A stretch of 21,049 nucleotides of DNA. It comes from Saccoglossus kowalevskii (lineage: Eukaryota > Hemichordata > Enteropneusta > Harrimaniidae). Both the position numbers and the translations under genes were made by a program. A model generated the notes under the pieces. That model was not told where the DNA came from. It saw nothing but the letters and a program-made list of their open reading frames with translations, and ran no database searches. Of this stretch, positions 10,475 through 20,336 are shown one piece after another. Every line of letters starts with the position of its first letter. Position 1 is the first letter of the stretch. Location: NCBI RefSeq assembly GCF_000003605.2, contig NW_003108033.1, forward strand, positions 1 through 21,049. Direction: 5' to 3'.

Positions 10475-11162
10475 GTATGGCTAGGCTTCCAATATCATTT
10501 GGAGAACCACCCACCTGTTTTATGTGCATTATGGCTAGGCTTCCAATTTCATTTGAGAAATACCCATCTGTGTACGTGCAATATGGCTAGGCTTCCAATG
10601 TCATTTGGAGAACCACCCACCTGTGTATGTGCAGTATGGCTAGGCTTCCTATGTCATTTTGAGAACCACCCACCTGTATATGTGCAGTAGGGCTAGGCTA
10701 CCAATGTAATTTTGAGAACCACCCATCTGTGTATGTGCAGTATGGCTAGGCTTCCAATGTCATTTGGACAACCATTCATCTGTATATGTGCAGTATGTTT
10801 AGGCTTCCAATGTCATTTGGAGAACCACCCACCTGTGTATGTGATGTATTGCTAGGCTTCCAATGTCATTTGGACAACCACTCACCTGTTCCTGTGCTAA
10901 TTGCAAGGCTTCCAATGTCATTTTCAGAACCACCCACCTGTATATATGCAGTATGTTTAGGTTTCCAGTGTCATTTGGACAACCACCCACATGTGTATGT
11001 GCAGTATGGCTAGGCTTCCAATGTAATTTGGAGAACCACTCACCTGTGTATGTGCTGTATTGCTGGTCTTCCAATGTCATTTGGATAATCACTCCCCTGT
11101 GTATGTGCAGTGTGGCTAGGCTTCCAATGTCATTTGGAGAACCACCCACCTGTGTATGTGCA
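10475..11162. repeat. E block copy 3 with gamma block copy 3
   Basis: E (10475-10686) and gamma (10687-11162) run together as in the other three E copies. The gamma part carries the private variants listed for the right duplication copy. Its GCTAATTGC and TTTTCAGAACC changes were not seen in the other four gamma blocks. Confidence 0.8.
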
Positions 11163-11322
11163 GTATGGCTAGGCTTCCAATGTAATGTGAAGAACCACCC
11201 ATCTATGTATATGCAGTATGGCATAGATTGCAATTTAATTTGGACAACCATCCACTTGTGTATACGCTGTATGGCTAGGCTTCCAATGTGATTTGGAGAA
11301 CCACCCACCTGTGGATGTGATG

Positions 11323-11595
11323 TATTGCTAGGCGTCCTATGTGATTTGGAGAACCACCCACCTGTGTATGTGCTGTATGGCCAGGCTTCCAATGTCATTT
11401 GAGAACCACCCACCTGTGTATGTGCTGTATGGCCAGACTTCCAATGTCATTTGGAGAACCACCGACCTGTGTATGTGCAGTATGGGTAGGCTTGCAATGT
11501 CATTTGTACAACCACCCACCTGTGTATGTGCAGTATGGATATGCTTCCAATGTCATTTGGAGAACCACCCTCCTGCGTATGTGCAGTATGGCTAG
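11323..11595. repeat. Beta block, copy 4
   Basis: This belongs to the GGCGTCC/ACCGACC clade. Private differences are GGCGTCCTATGTG, GTATGGATATGC and ACCCTCCTGCG. It is preceded by X at 11163 and opens the third super-repeat, 3,326 bp after copy 3. The extra length comes mostly from the 1,109-bp duplication. Confidence 0.85.
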
Positions 11596-11689
11596 GCTTC
11601 CAATGTAATGTGGATAACCACCCACCTGTGTATTTGCAGTATGGCTAGGCTTCCAATGTCATTTTGAGAACCATCCACCTGTGTATGTG

Positions 11690-12005
11690 CTGAATGGCTA
11701 GGCTTCCAATGTCATTTTGAGAACCACCCACGTGCATATGTGAAATATTGCTTGGCTTCCAATGTCATTTGCAGAACGACCCACCTGTGTATGTGCTGTA
11801 TTGCTGGTCTTCAATGTCACTTGGAGAACCACCCACCTGTGTATGTGCTGAATGGCTAGGCTTCCAATGTCATTTTGAGAACCACCCACGTGCATATGTG
11901 AAATATTGCTTGGCTTCCAATGTCATTTGCAGAACGACCCACCTGTGTATGTGCTGTATTGCTGGTCTTCAATGTCACTTGGAGAACCACCTACCTGTGT
12001 ATGTG
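11690..12005. repeat. Three-monomer tandem duplication carrying two mu blocks
   Basis: The mu block occurs twice in succession, starting at 11734 and 11892. The spacing is 158 bp: three monomers, one of which is the 52-bp GGTCTTCAATG monomer. Each is preceded by a CTGAATGGCTAGG monomer. No other super-repeat has two mu blocks, so this is a local gain. It is the same size class as the 159-bp step at 3661-3819. Confidence 0.85.
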
Positions 12006-12238
12006 CTGTAGAGCTGGTCTTCCAATGTCATTTGGAGAACCACTCACCTGTGTATGTGCAGTATGGCTTGGCTTCCAATGTCATTTGGAGAACGACCTAC
12101 CTATGTATGTGCAGTATAGCTAGGCTTCCAATGTCATTTGGAGAACCACCGATCTGTGTATGTGCAATATGGCTAGGCTTCCAATGTCATTTGGAGAACC
12201 ACCCACCTGTGTATGTGCAGTATGGCTAGGCTTCCAAT

Positions 12239-12456
12239 GTCAGTTTGAGAACCACCCACCTGTGTATGTGCAATGGCTAAGCTTCCAATGTCATTTTGAG
12301 AACCGCCCACCTGTGTATGTGCAGTATGACTAGGCTTCCAATGTCATTTGGAGAACCACCCACCTGTGTATGTGCAGTATGGCTAGGCTTCCAATGTCAT
12401 TTGAGAACCACCCATCTGTATATGTGCAATACGGCTAGGCTTTCAGTGTCATTTGG
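12239..12456. repeat. M block, copy 5 (type a)
   Basis: This is type a (CTAAGC, GACTAGG, CTGTATATG) with a private GAGAACCGCCC. It is 347 bp after the second mu start rather than 241 bp, so two more monomers (106 bp) lie between. These include one with ACCGATCTG and CAATATGG also seen before M at 16521. Confidence 0.8.
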
Positions 12457-12817
12457 AGAACCACCCACCTGTGTATGTGCAGTATGGCTTGGCTTCCAAT
12501 GTCATTTGGAGAACCACCCACCTGTGTATGTGCAGTATGGCTATGCTTCCAATGTCTTTTGGAGAACCATCCACCTGCGTATGTGCAGTATGGCTAGGCT
12601 TCCAATGTAATGTGGATAACCACCCACCTGTGTATTTGCAGTATGGCTAGGCTTCCAATGTCATTTTGAGAACCACCCCCTGTGTATGTGCAGAATGGCT
12701 AGGCTTCCAATGTCATTTTGAGAACCACCCATCTGTGTATGTGCAATATGGCTAGGCTTCCAATGTCATTTGGAGAACCACCCACCTGTGTATGTGCAGT
12801 ATGGCTAGGCTTCCAAT

Positions 12818-13035
12818 GTCAGTTTGAGAACCATCCACCTGTGTATGTGCAATGGCTAGGCTTCCAATGTCATTTTGAGAACCACCCACCTGTGTATATG
12901 CAGTATGGCTAGGCTTCCAATGTCATTTGGATAACCACCCACCTGTGTACGTGCAGTATGGCTAGGCTTCCAATGTCATTTGAGAACCACCCATCTGTGT
13001 ATGTTTAATACGGCTAGGCTTTCAGTGTCATTTGG
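12818..13035. repeat. M block, copy 6 (type b)
   Basis: This is type b, with private GAGAACCATCC, GTGTATATGCAG, GGATAACC and GTATGTTTAATACGG. It is the most diverged type b copy seen. Confidence 0.8.
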
Positions 13036-13060
13036 AGAACCACCCACCTGTGTATGTGCA

Positions 13061-13747
13061 GTATGGCTAGGCTTCCAATATCATTTGGAGAACCACCCAC
13101 CTGTTTTATGTGCATTATGGCTAGGCTTCCAATTTCATTTGAGAAATACCCATCTGTGTACGTGCAATATGGCTAGGCTTCCAATGTCATTTGGAGAACC
13201 ACCCACCTGTGTATGTGCAGTATGGCTAGGCTTCCTATGTCATTTTGAGAACCACCCACCTGTATATGTGCAGTAGGGCTAGGCTCCAATGTAATTTTGA
13301 GAACCACCCATCTGGGTATGTGCAGTATGGCTAGGCTTCCAATGTCATTTGGACAACCATTCATCTGTATATGTGCAGTATGTTTAGGCTTCCAATGTCA
13401 TTTGGAGAACCACCCACCTGTGTATGTGATGTATTGCTAGGCTTCCAATGTCATTTGGACAACCACTCACCTGTTCCTGTGCTGATTGCAAGGCTTCCAA
13501 TGTCATTTTGAGAACCACCCACCTGTATATATGCAGTATGTTTAGGTTTCCAGTGTCATTTGGACAACCACCCACATGTGTATGTGCAGTATGGCTAGGC
13601 TTCCAATGTAATTTGGAGAACCACTCACCTGTGTATGTGCTGTATTGCTGGTCTTCCAATGTCATTTGGAGAATCACTCCCCTGTGTATGTGCAGTGTGG
13701 CTAGGCTTCCATTGTCATTTGGAGAACCACCCACCTGTGTATGTGCA
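13061..13747. repeat. E block copy 4 with gamma block copy 4
   Basis: E (13061-13272) runs into gamma (13273-13747). The gamma is one base short because it reads GGCTAGGCTCCAATG where others have GGCTACCAATG. Other private changes are CTGGGTATG and TTCCATTGTC. From here to about 14.15 kb the sequence follows 10.68-11.57 kb at a constant offset of 2,585 bp. Confidence 0.8.
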
Positions 13748-13907
13748 GTATGGCTAGGCTTCCAATGTAATGTGAAGAACCACCCATCTATGTATGTGCA
13801 GTTTGGCAAAGATTGCAATTTAATTTGGACAACCATCCACTTGTGTATATGCAGTATGGCTAGGCTTCCAATGTCATTTGGACAACCACCCACCTGTGTA
13901 TGTGATG

Positions 13908-14170
13908 TATTGCTAGGCCTCCAATGTGATTTGGAGAACCACCCACCTGTGTATGTGCTGTATGGCCAGGCTTCCAATGTCATTTGAGAACCACCCACCT
14001 GTGTATGTGCTGTATGGCCAGACTTCCAATGTCATTTGGAGAACCACCCACCTGTGTATGTGCAGTAGGGCTAGGCTTGCAATGTCATTTGTACAACCAC
14101 CCACCTGTGTATGTGCAGTATGGCTATGCTTCCAATGTCATTTGGAGAACCACCCACCTGTATATGTGCA
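13908..14170. repeat. Beta block, copy 5 (second clade), truncated end
   Basis: This belongs to the second beta clade: GGCCTCC for GGCGTCC, ACCCACC for ACCGACC, and GTAGGGCTAGG for GTATGGGTAGG. It is preceded by X at 13748. Its last monomer, expected to read CTGCGTATG, instead passes into CTGTATATG and a gamma start. This is a joint between beta and gamma not seen elsewhere. Confidence 0.8.
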
Positions 14171-14646
14171 GTAGGGCTAGGCTACCAATGTAATTTTGAG
14201 AACCACCCATCTGTGTATGTGCAGTATGGCTAGGCTTCCAATGTCATTTGGACAACCATTCATCTGTATATGTGCAGTATGTTTAGGCTTCCAATGTCAT
14301 TTGGAGAACCACCCACCTGTGTATGTGATGTATTGCTAGGCTTCCAATGTCATTTGGACAACCACTCACCTGTTCCTGTGCTGATTGCAAGGCTTCCAAT
14401 GTCATTTTGAGAACCACCCACCTGTATATATGCAGTATGTTTAGGTTTCCAGTGTCATTTGGACAACCACCCACATGTGTATGTGCAGTATGGCTAGGCT
14501 TCCAATGTAATTTGGAGAAACACTCACCTGTGTATGTGCTGTATTGCTGGTCTTCCAATGTCATTTGGAGAATCACTCCCCTGTGTATGTGCAGTGTGGC
14601 TAGGCTTCCAATGTCATTTGGAGAACCACCCACCTGTGTATGTGCA
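14171..14646. repeat. Gamma block, copy 5
   Basis: This is closest to gamma copy 4, offset 898-899 bp, with a private GGAGAAACACTC. It has no E block before it, unlike the four other gamma copies, and passes straight into an L fragment at about 14650. The missing E and the odd beta joint both point to an exchange at this site. Confidence 0.8.
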
Positions 14647-14649
14647 GTA

Positions 14650-15350
14650 TGGCTAGGCTCCCAATGTAATTTGGACAACCACCCATCTGTATATGTGCAT
14701 TATGGCCAGGCTTCCAATGTCATTTGGTCAACCACTCACCTGTGTATGTGATGTATTGCTTGGCTTCCAATGTCATTTGGACAACCACTCACCTGTGTAT
14801 GTGATGTATTGCTAGGCTTCCAATGTCATTTTTAGAACCACCCACCTGTGTATCTGCTGTATGGCTAGGCTTCCAATGTCATTTGTGAACCACCCATCTG
14901 TGTATGTGCAGTATGGCTAGGCTTCCAATGTCATTTGGAGAGCCACTCACCTGTGTATGTGCAGTATGGCTAGGCTTGCAATGTCATTTGGACAACCACC
15001 CACCTGTGTATGTGCAATATGGCTAGGCTTCCAATGTCATTTGGAACACCACTCACCTGTGTATTTGATGTATTTCTAAGCTCTCAATGTATTTTGGACA
15101 ACCACCCACTTGTGTATATGCTGTATGGCTAGGCTTCCAATGTCATTTGGACAACCACCCATCTGTGTATGTGCAGTATATGGCTAGGCTTCCAATGTCA
15201 TTTGGACAACCACCCACCTGTGTATGTGCTGTATTGCTAGGCTTCCAATGTCATTTGGACAACCAGCCACCTGTGTATGTGCTGTATTGCTGGTCTTTCA
15301 ATGTCATTTTGACAACCACCCACGTGTATATGTGAAATATTGCTAGGCTT
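14650..15350. repeat. L-unit fragment, copy 4
   Basis: This matches about 2603-3300 at an offset of 12,047 bp. Markers are GGCTCCCAATG, CATTATGGCC, CATTTTTAGAACC, CATTTGTGAACC, TTTCTAAGCTCTC (about 15070), CAGTATATGGC and GACAACCAGCC. Private differences are GGAGAGCCACTC and GGAACACCACTC. It is a piece of L embedded between gamma and X-beta material. Confidence 0.8.
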
Positions 15351-15761
15351 CCAATGTCATTTGGAGAACCACTCACCTGTCTATGTGCAGTATGGCTAGG
15401 CTTCCAATGTCATTTGGAGAACGACCCACATGTGTATGTGCAGTATGGCTAGGCTTCCAATGTCATTTGGAGAACCACTCACCTGTGTATGTGCTGTATT
15501 GCTGGTCTTCCAATGTCATTTGGAGAATCACTCCCCTGTGTATGTGCAGTGTGGCTAGGCTTCCAATGTCATTTGGAGAACCACCCACCTGTGTATGTGC
15601 AGTATGGCTAGGCTTCCAATGTAATGTGAAGAACCACCCATCTATGTATGTGCAGTTTGGCAAAGATTGCAATTTAATTTGGACAACCATCCACTTGTGT
15701 ATATGCAGTATGGCTAGGCTTCCAATGTCATTTGGACTACCACCCACCTGTGTATGTGATG

Positions 15762-16034
15762 TATTGCTAGGCCTCCAATGTGATTTGGAGAACCACCCAC
15801 CTGTGTATGTGCTGTATGGCCAGGCTTCCAATGTCATTTGAGAACCACCCACCTGTGTATGTGCTGTATGGCCAGGCTTCCAATGTCATTTGGAGAACCA
15901 CCCACCTGTGTATGTGCAGTAGGGCTAGGCTTGCAATGTCATTTGTACAACCACCCACCTGTGTATGTGCAGTATGGCTCTGCTTCCAATGTCATTTGGA
16001 GAACCACCCACCTGCGTATGTGCAGTATGGCTAG
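15762..16034. repeat. Beta block, copy 6 (second clade)
   Basis: This belongs to the GGCCTCC/ACCCACC/GTAGGGCTAGG clade, like copy 5, at an offset of 1,854 bp. Private differences are GGCCAGGCTTCC instead of GGCCAGACTTCC, and GTATGGCTCTGC. It is preceded by X at 15603. The complete block ends with ACCTGCGTATG. Confidence 0.85.
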
Positions 16035-16170
16035 GCTTCCAATGTAATGTGGATAACCACCCACCTGTGTATTTGCAGTATGGCTAGGCTTCCAATGTCA
16101 TTTTGAGAACCACCCACCTGTGTATGTGCAGAATGGCTAGGCTTCCAATGTCATTTTGAGAACCACCTAC

Positions 16171-16268
16171 GAGTATATGTGAAATATTGCCTGGCTTCCA
16201 ATGTCATTTGCAGAACGACCCACCTGTGTATGTGCTGTATTGCTGGTCTTCCAATGTCACTTGGAGAA
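16171..16268. repeat. Mu block, copy 6 (variant)
   Basis: This has GAGTATATGTGAAATATTGC and a CCTGG joint, and keeps the full-length GGTCTTCCAATGTCAC rather than the one-base-short form found in the other mu copies. It may be closer to the state before that deletion, or may have been repaired by conversion. It starts 409 bp after beta copy 6. Confidence 0.7.
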
Positions 16269-16520
16269 CCACCTACCTGTGTATGTGCTGTAGTGCTGGT
16301 CTTCCAATGTCATTTGGAGAACCACTCACATGTGTATGTGCAGTATGGCTTGGCTTCCAATGTCATTTGGAGAACGACCAACCTATGTATGTGCAGTATG
16401 GCTAGGCTTCCAATGTCATTTGGAGAACCACCGATCTGTGTATGTGCAATATGGCTAGGCTTCCAATGTCATTTGGAGAACCACCCACCTGTGTATGTGC
16501 AGTATGGCTAGGCTTCCAAT

Positions 16521-16738
16521 GTCAGTTTGAGAACCACCCACCTGTGTATGTGCAATGGCTAAGCTTCCAATGTCATTTTGAAAACCACCCACCTGTGTAT
16601 GTGCAGTATGACTAGGCTTCCAATGTCATTTGGAGAACCACCCACCTGTGTATGTGCAGTATGGCTAGGCTTCCAATGTCATTTGAGAACCACCCATCTG
16701 TGTATGTGCAATACGGCTAGGCTTTCAGTGTCATTTGG
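16521..16738. repeat. M block, copy 7 (type a)
   Basis: This is type a (CTAAGC, GACTAGG) but with CTGTGTATG rather than CTGTATATG in its third monomer, and a private GAAAACCACCC. It borders the second copy of the large segment that begins near 16.75 kb. Confidence 0.8.
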
Positions 16739-18779
16739 AGAACCACCCACCTGTGTATGTGCAGTATGGCTAGGCTTCCAATGTCATTTGGAGAAACACC
16801 CACCTGTGTATGTGCAGTATGGCTATGCTTCCAATGTCATTTGGACATCCACCCACCTGTGTATGTCCTGTATTACTGGTCTTCCAATGTCATTTGGACA
16901 ACCACCCACCTGTATATGTGCAGTATGTTTAGGTTTCCAATGTCATTTGGACAACCACACACCTGTGTATGTGATGTATTGCTAGGCTCCCCATGTCATT
17001 TGGACAACCACCCATCTGTGTATGTGCAGTATATGGCTAGGCTTCCAATGTCATTTGGAGAACCACTCACTTGTGTAAGTGCTGTATTGCTAGACTTCCA
17101 ATATCATTTGGACAACCACCCACCTGTGTATGTGCTGTATTGGTGGTCTTCCAATGTCACTTGGAGAACCACCCACCTATTTATGTGCTGTATTGCTGGA
17201 CTTCCAATGTCATTTGAATAACCACTCACCTGACTATGTGCAGTATGGCAGGCTTCCAATGTCATTTCGAGAACCACCCACCTGTGTATGTGCTGCATTG
17301 CTGGTCTTCCAATGTCATTTGGAGAACCACTCACCTGTGTATGTGCAGTATGGCTAGGCTTCCAATGTAATGTGGAGAACCACCCACCTGTGTATGTGCA
17401 GTATGGCCAGGCTTCCAATGTCATTTGGAGAACCATACACTGTGTATGTGCAGTATGGCTAGGCTTCCAATGTAATGTGAAGAACCACCCATCTGGTTAT
17501 GTGCAGTATGGCAAAGCTTCCAATGTAGTTTGGACAACGATCCACTTGTGTATATGCTGTATGGCTAGGCTCCCAATGTAATTTGGACAACCACCCATCT
17601 GTATATGTGCATTATGGCCAGGCTTCCAATGTCATTTGGTCAACCACTCACCTGTGTATGTGATGTATTGCTTGGCTTCCAATGTCATTTGGACAACCAC
17701 TCACCTGTGTATGTGATGTATTGCTAGGCTTCCAATGTCATTTTTAGAACCACCCACCTGTGTATCTGCTGTATGGCTAGGCTTCCAATGTCATTTGTGA
17801 ACCACCCATCTGTGTATGTGCAGTATGGCTAGGCTTCCAATGTCATTTGGAGAACCACCCACCTGTGTATGTGCAGTATGGCTAGGCTTGCAATGTCATT
17901 TGGACAACCACCCACCTGTGTATGTGCAATATGGCTAGGCTTCCAATGTCATTTGGACAACCACTCACCTGTGTATTTGATGTATTTCTAAGCTCTCAAT
18001 GTATTTTGGACAACCACCCACTTGTGTATATGCTGTATGGCTAGGCTTCCAATGTCATTTGGACAACCACCAATCTGTGTATGTGCAGTATATGGCTAGG
18101 CTTCCAATGTCATTTGGACAACCACCCACCTGTGTATGTGCTGTATTGCTAGGCTTCCAATGTCATTTGGACAACCAGCCACCTGTGTATGTGCTGTATT
18201 GCTGGTCTTTCAATGTCATTTTGACAACCACCCACGTGTATATGTGAAATATTGCTAGGCTTCCAATGTCATTTGGAGAAAGACCCACCTGTGTATGTAC
18301 TGTATTGCTGGTCTTCCAATATCATTTAGAGAACCACTCACCTGTCTATGTGCAGTATGGCTAGGCTTCCAATGTCATTTGGAGAACGACCCACCTGTGT
18401 ATGTGCAGTATGGCCAGGCTTCCAATGTCATTTGGAGAACGACCCACGTGTGTATGTGCAGTATGGCTAGGCTTCCAATGTCATTTGGAGAACCACTCAC
18501 CTGTGTATGTGCTGTATTGCTGGTCTTCCAATGTCATTTGGAGAATCACTCCCCTGTGTTTGTGCAGTATGGCAGGGCTTCCAACGTCATTTGGAGAACC
18601 ACGCACCTGTGTATGTGCAGTATGGCTAGGCTTCCAATGTAATGTGAAGAACCACCCATCTATGTATATGCAGTATGGCAAAGATTGCAATTTAATTTGG
18701 ACAACCATCCACTTGTGTATACGCTGTATGGCTAGGCTTCCAATGTCATTTGGACAACCACCCACCTGTGGATGTGATG

Positions 18780-19052
18780 TATTGCTAGGCGTCCAATGTG
18801 ATTTGGAGAACCACCCACCTGTGTATGTGCTGTATGGCCAGGCTTCCAATGTCATTTGAGAACCACCCACCTGTGTATGTGCTGTATGGCCAGACTTCCA
18901 ATGTCATTTGGAGAACCACCGACCTGTGTATGTGCAGTATGGGTAGGCTTGCAATGTCATTTGTACAACCACCCACCTGTGTATGTGCAGTACGGCTATG
19001 CTTCCAATGTCATTTGGAGAACCACCCACCTGCGTATGTGCAGTATGGCTAG
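18780..19052. repeat. Beta block, copy 7
   Basis: This is the counterpart of copy 1 (offset 14,800), with the same GGCGTCC, ACCGACC, GTATGGGTAGG and GTACGGCTATGC variants. It is preceded by X at about 18620. Confidence 0.85.
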
Positions 19053-19190
19053 GCTTCCAATGTAATGTGGATAACCACCCACCTGTGTATTTGCAGTATG
19101 GCTAGGCTTCCAATGTCATTTTGAGAACCACCCACATGTGTATGTGCTGAATGGCTAGGCTTCCAATGTCATTTTGAGAACCACCCACGT

Positions 19191-19288
19191 GCATATGTGA
19201 AATATTGCTTGGCTTCCAATGTCATTTGCAGAACGACCCACCTGTGTATGTGCTGTATTGCTGGTCTTCAATGTCACTTGGAGAACCA
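19191..19288. repeat. Mu block, copy 7
   Basis: This is the counterpart of mu copy 1 at an offset of 14,800 and starts 411 bp after its beta. The CTGTAGAGCTGG monomer follows, as in copy 1. Confidence 0.8.
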
Positions 19289-19440
19289 CCTACCTGTGTA
19301 TGTGCTGTAGAGCTGGTCTTCCAATGTCATTTGGAGAACCACTCACCTGTGTATGTGCAGTATGGCTTGGCTTCCAATGTCATTTGGAGAACGACCTACC
19401 TATGTATGTGCAGTATGGCTAGGCTTCCAATGTCATTTGG

Positions 19441-19965
19441 AGAACCACTTACTTGTGTATGTGCTGTATTGCTAGGGTTCCAATATCATTTGGACAACCA
19501 CCCACCTGTGTATGTGCTGTATTGGTGGTCTTCCAATGTCACTTGGAGAACCACCCACCTATTTATGTGCTGTATTGCTGGACTTCCAATGTCATTTGAA
19601 TAACCACTCACCTGACTATGTGCAGTATGGCAGGCTTCCAATGTCATTTCGAGAACCACCCACCTGTGTATGTGCTGCATTGCTGGTCTTCCAATGTCAT
19701 TTGGAGAACCACTCACCTGTGTATGTGCAGTATGGCTAGGCTTCCAATGTAATGTGGAGAACCACCCACCTGTGTATGTGCAGTATGGCCAGGCTTCCAA
19801 TGTCATTTGGAGAACCATACACTGTGTATGTGCAGTATGGCTAGGCTTCCAATGTAATGTGAAGAACCACCCATCTGGTTATGTGCACTATGGCAAAGCT
19901 TCCAATGTAGTTTGGACAACCATCCACTTGTGTATATGCTGTATGGCTAGGCTCCCAATGTCATT
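19441..19965. repeat. L-unit fragment, copy 5
   Basis: This is the counterpart of the fragment at 4641-5300. It stops earlier: near 19960 the sequence leaves the L order (GGCTCCCAATGTCATTTGG here, GTAATTTGG in the other copies) and passes into M-type monomers. Confidence 0.75.
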
Positions 19966-20118
19966 TGGACAACCACCCATCTGTGTATGTGCATTATGGC
20001 TAGGCTTCCAATGTCATTTGGAGAACCACCGATCTGTGTGTGTGATGTATGGCTAGGCTTCCAATGTCATCTGGAGAACCACCCACCTGTGTATGTGCAG
20101 TATGGCTAGGCTTCCAAT

Positions 20119-20336
20119 GTCAGTTTGAGAACCACCCACCTGTGTATGTGCAATGGCTAAGCTTCCAATGTCATTTTGAGAACCACCCACCTGTGTATGT
20201 GCAGTATGACTAGGCTTCCAATGTCATTTGGAGAACCACCCACCTGTCTATGTGCAGTATGGCTAGGCTTCCAATGTCATTTGAGAACCACCCATATGTG
20301 TATGTGCAATACGGCTAGGCTTTCAGTGTCATTTGG
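20119..20336. repeat. M block, copy 8 (type a)
   Basis: This is type a (CTAAGC, GACTAGG). Private differences are CACCTGTCTATG and CCATATGTGTATG. It matches M copy 1 at an offset of 14,166 and is the last recognisable block before the array edge. Confidence 0.8.

Larger units (their letters stand above)
10169..11277. repeat. 1,109-bp tandem duplication, right copy
   Basis: This has the same block order as the left copy (M type b at 10232-10449, E at 10475-10686, gamma at 10687-11162, X from 11163). Differences have built up: GTGCTAATTGC, TTTTCAGAACC, GGATAATCACTCCCC and GCATAGATTGC here. GTGTGGCTAGG replaces GTGTGGCTTGG. The copies are clearly related but not identical. Confidence 0.85.
16757..19970. 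repeat. Second copy of the 1.75-5.17 kb segment
   Basis: Landmarks line up with 1.75-5.17 kb at a constant offset of 14,959 up to about 18.62 kb, then 14,800 to about 19.97 kb. GTATTGGTGGTC lies at 17137 and 19519 (from 2178 and 4719), and TTTCTAAGCTCTC at about 17984. The beta and mu blocks of the segment are also present. The change in offset is the three-monomer step at 3661-3819. Visible differences are scattered single bases, such as TGTAAGTGC for TGTATGTGC near 17075 and GCTAGGGTTCC near 19475. It is a recent large duplication, or a homogenised copy. Confidence 0.88.

Noticed and set aside
10799-11413. 204-codon open frame on the minus strand, with an equal one at 13384-13998
   Set aside because: The translation only cycles through the three phases of the 53-bp unit (159 nt, 53 residues). 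The pair is the same gamma-X-beta stretch repeated at 2,585 bp. There is no non-repeat sequence, domain or start context, and the frame is open only because local variants remove the usual TAG and TGA.
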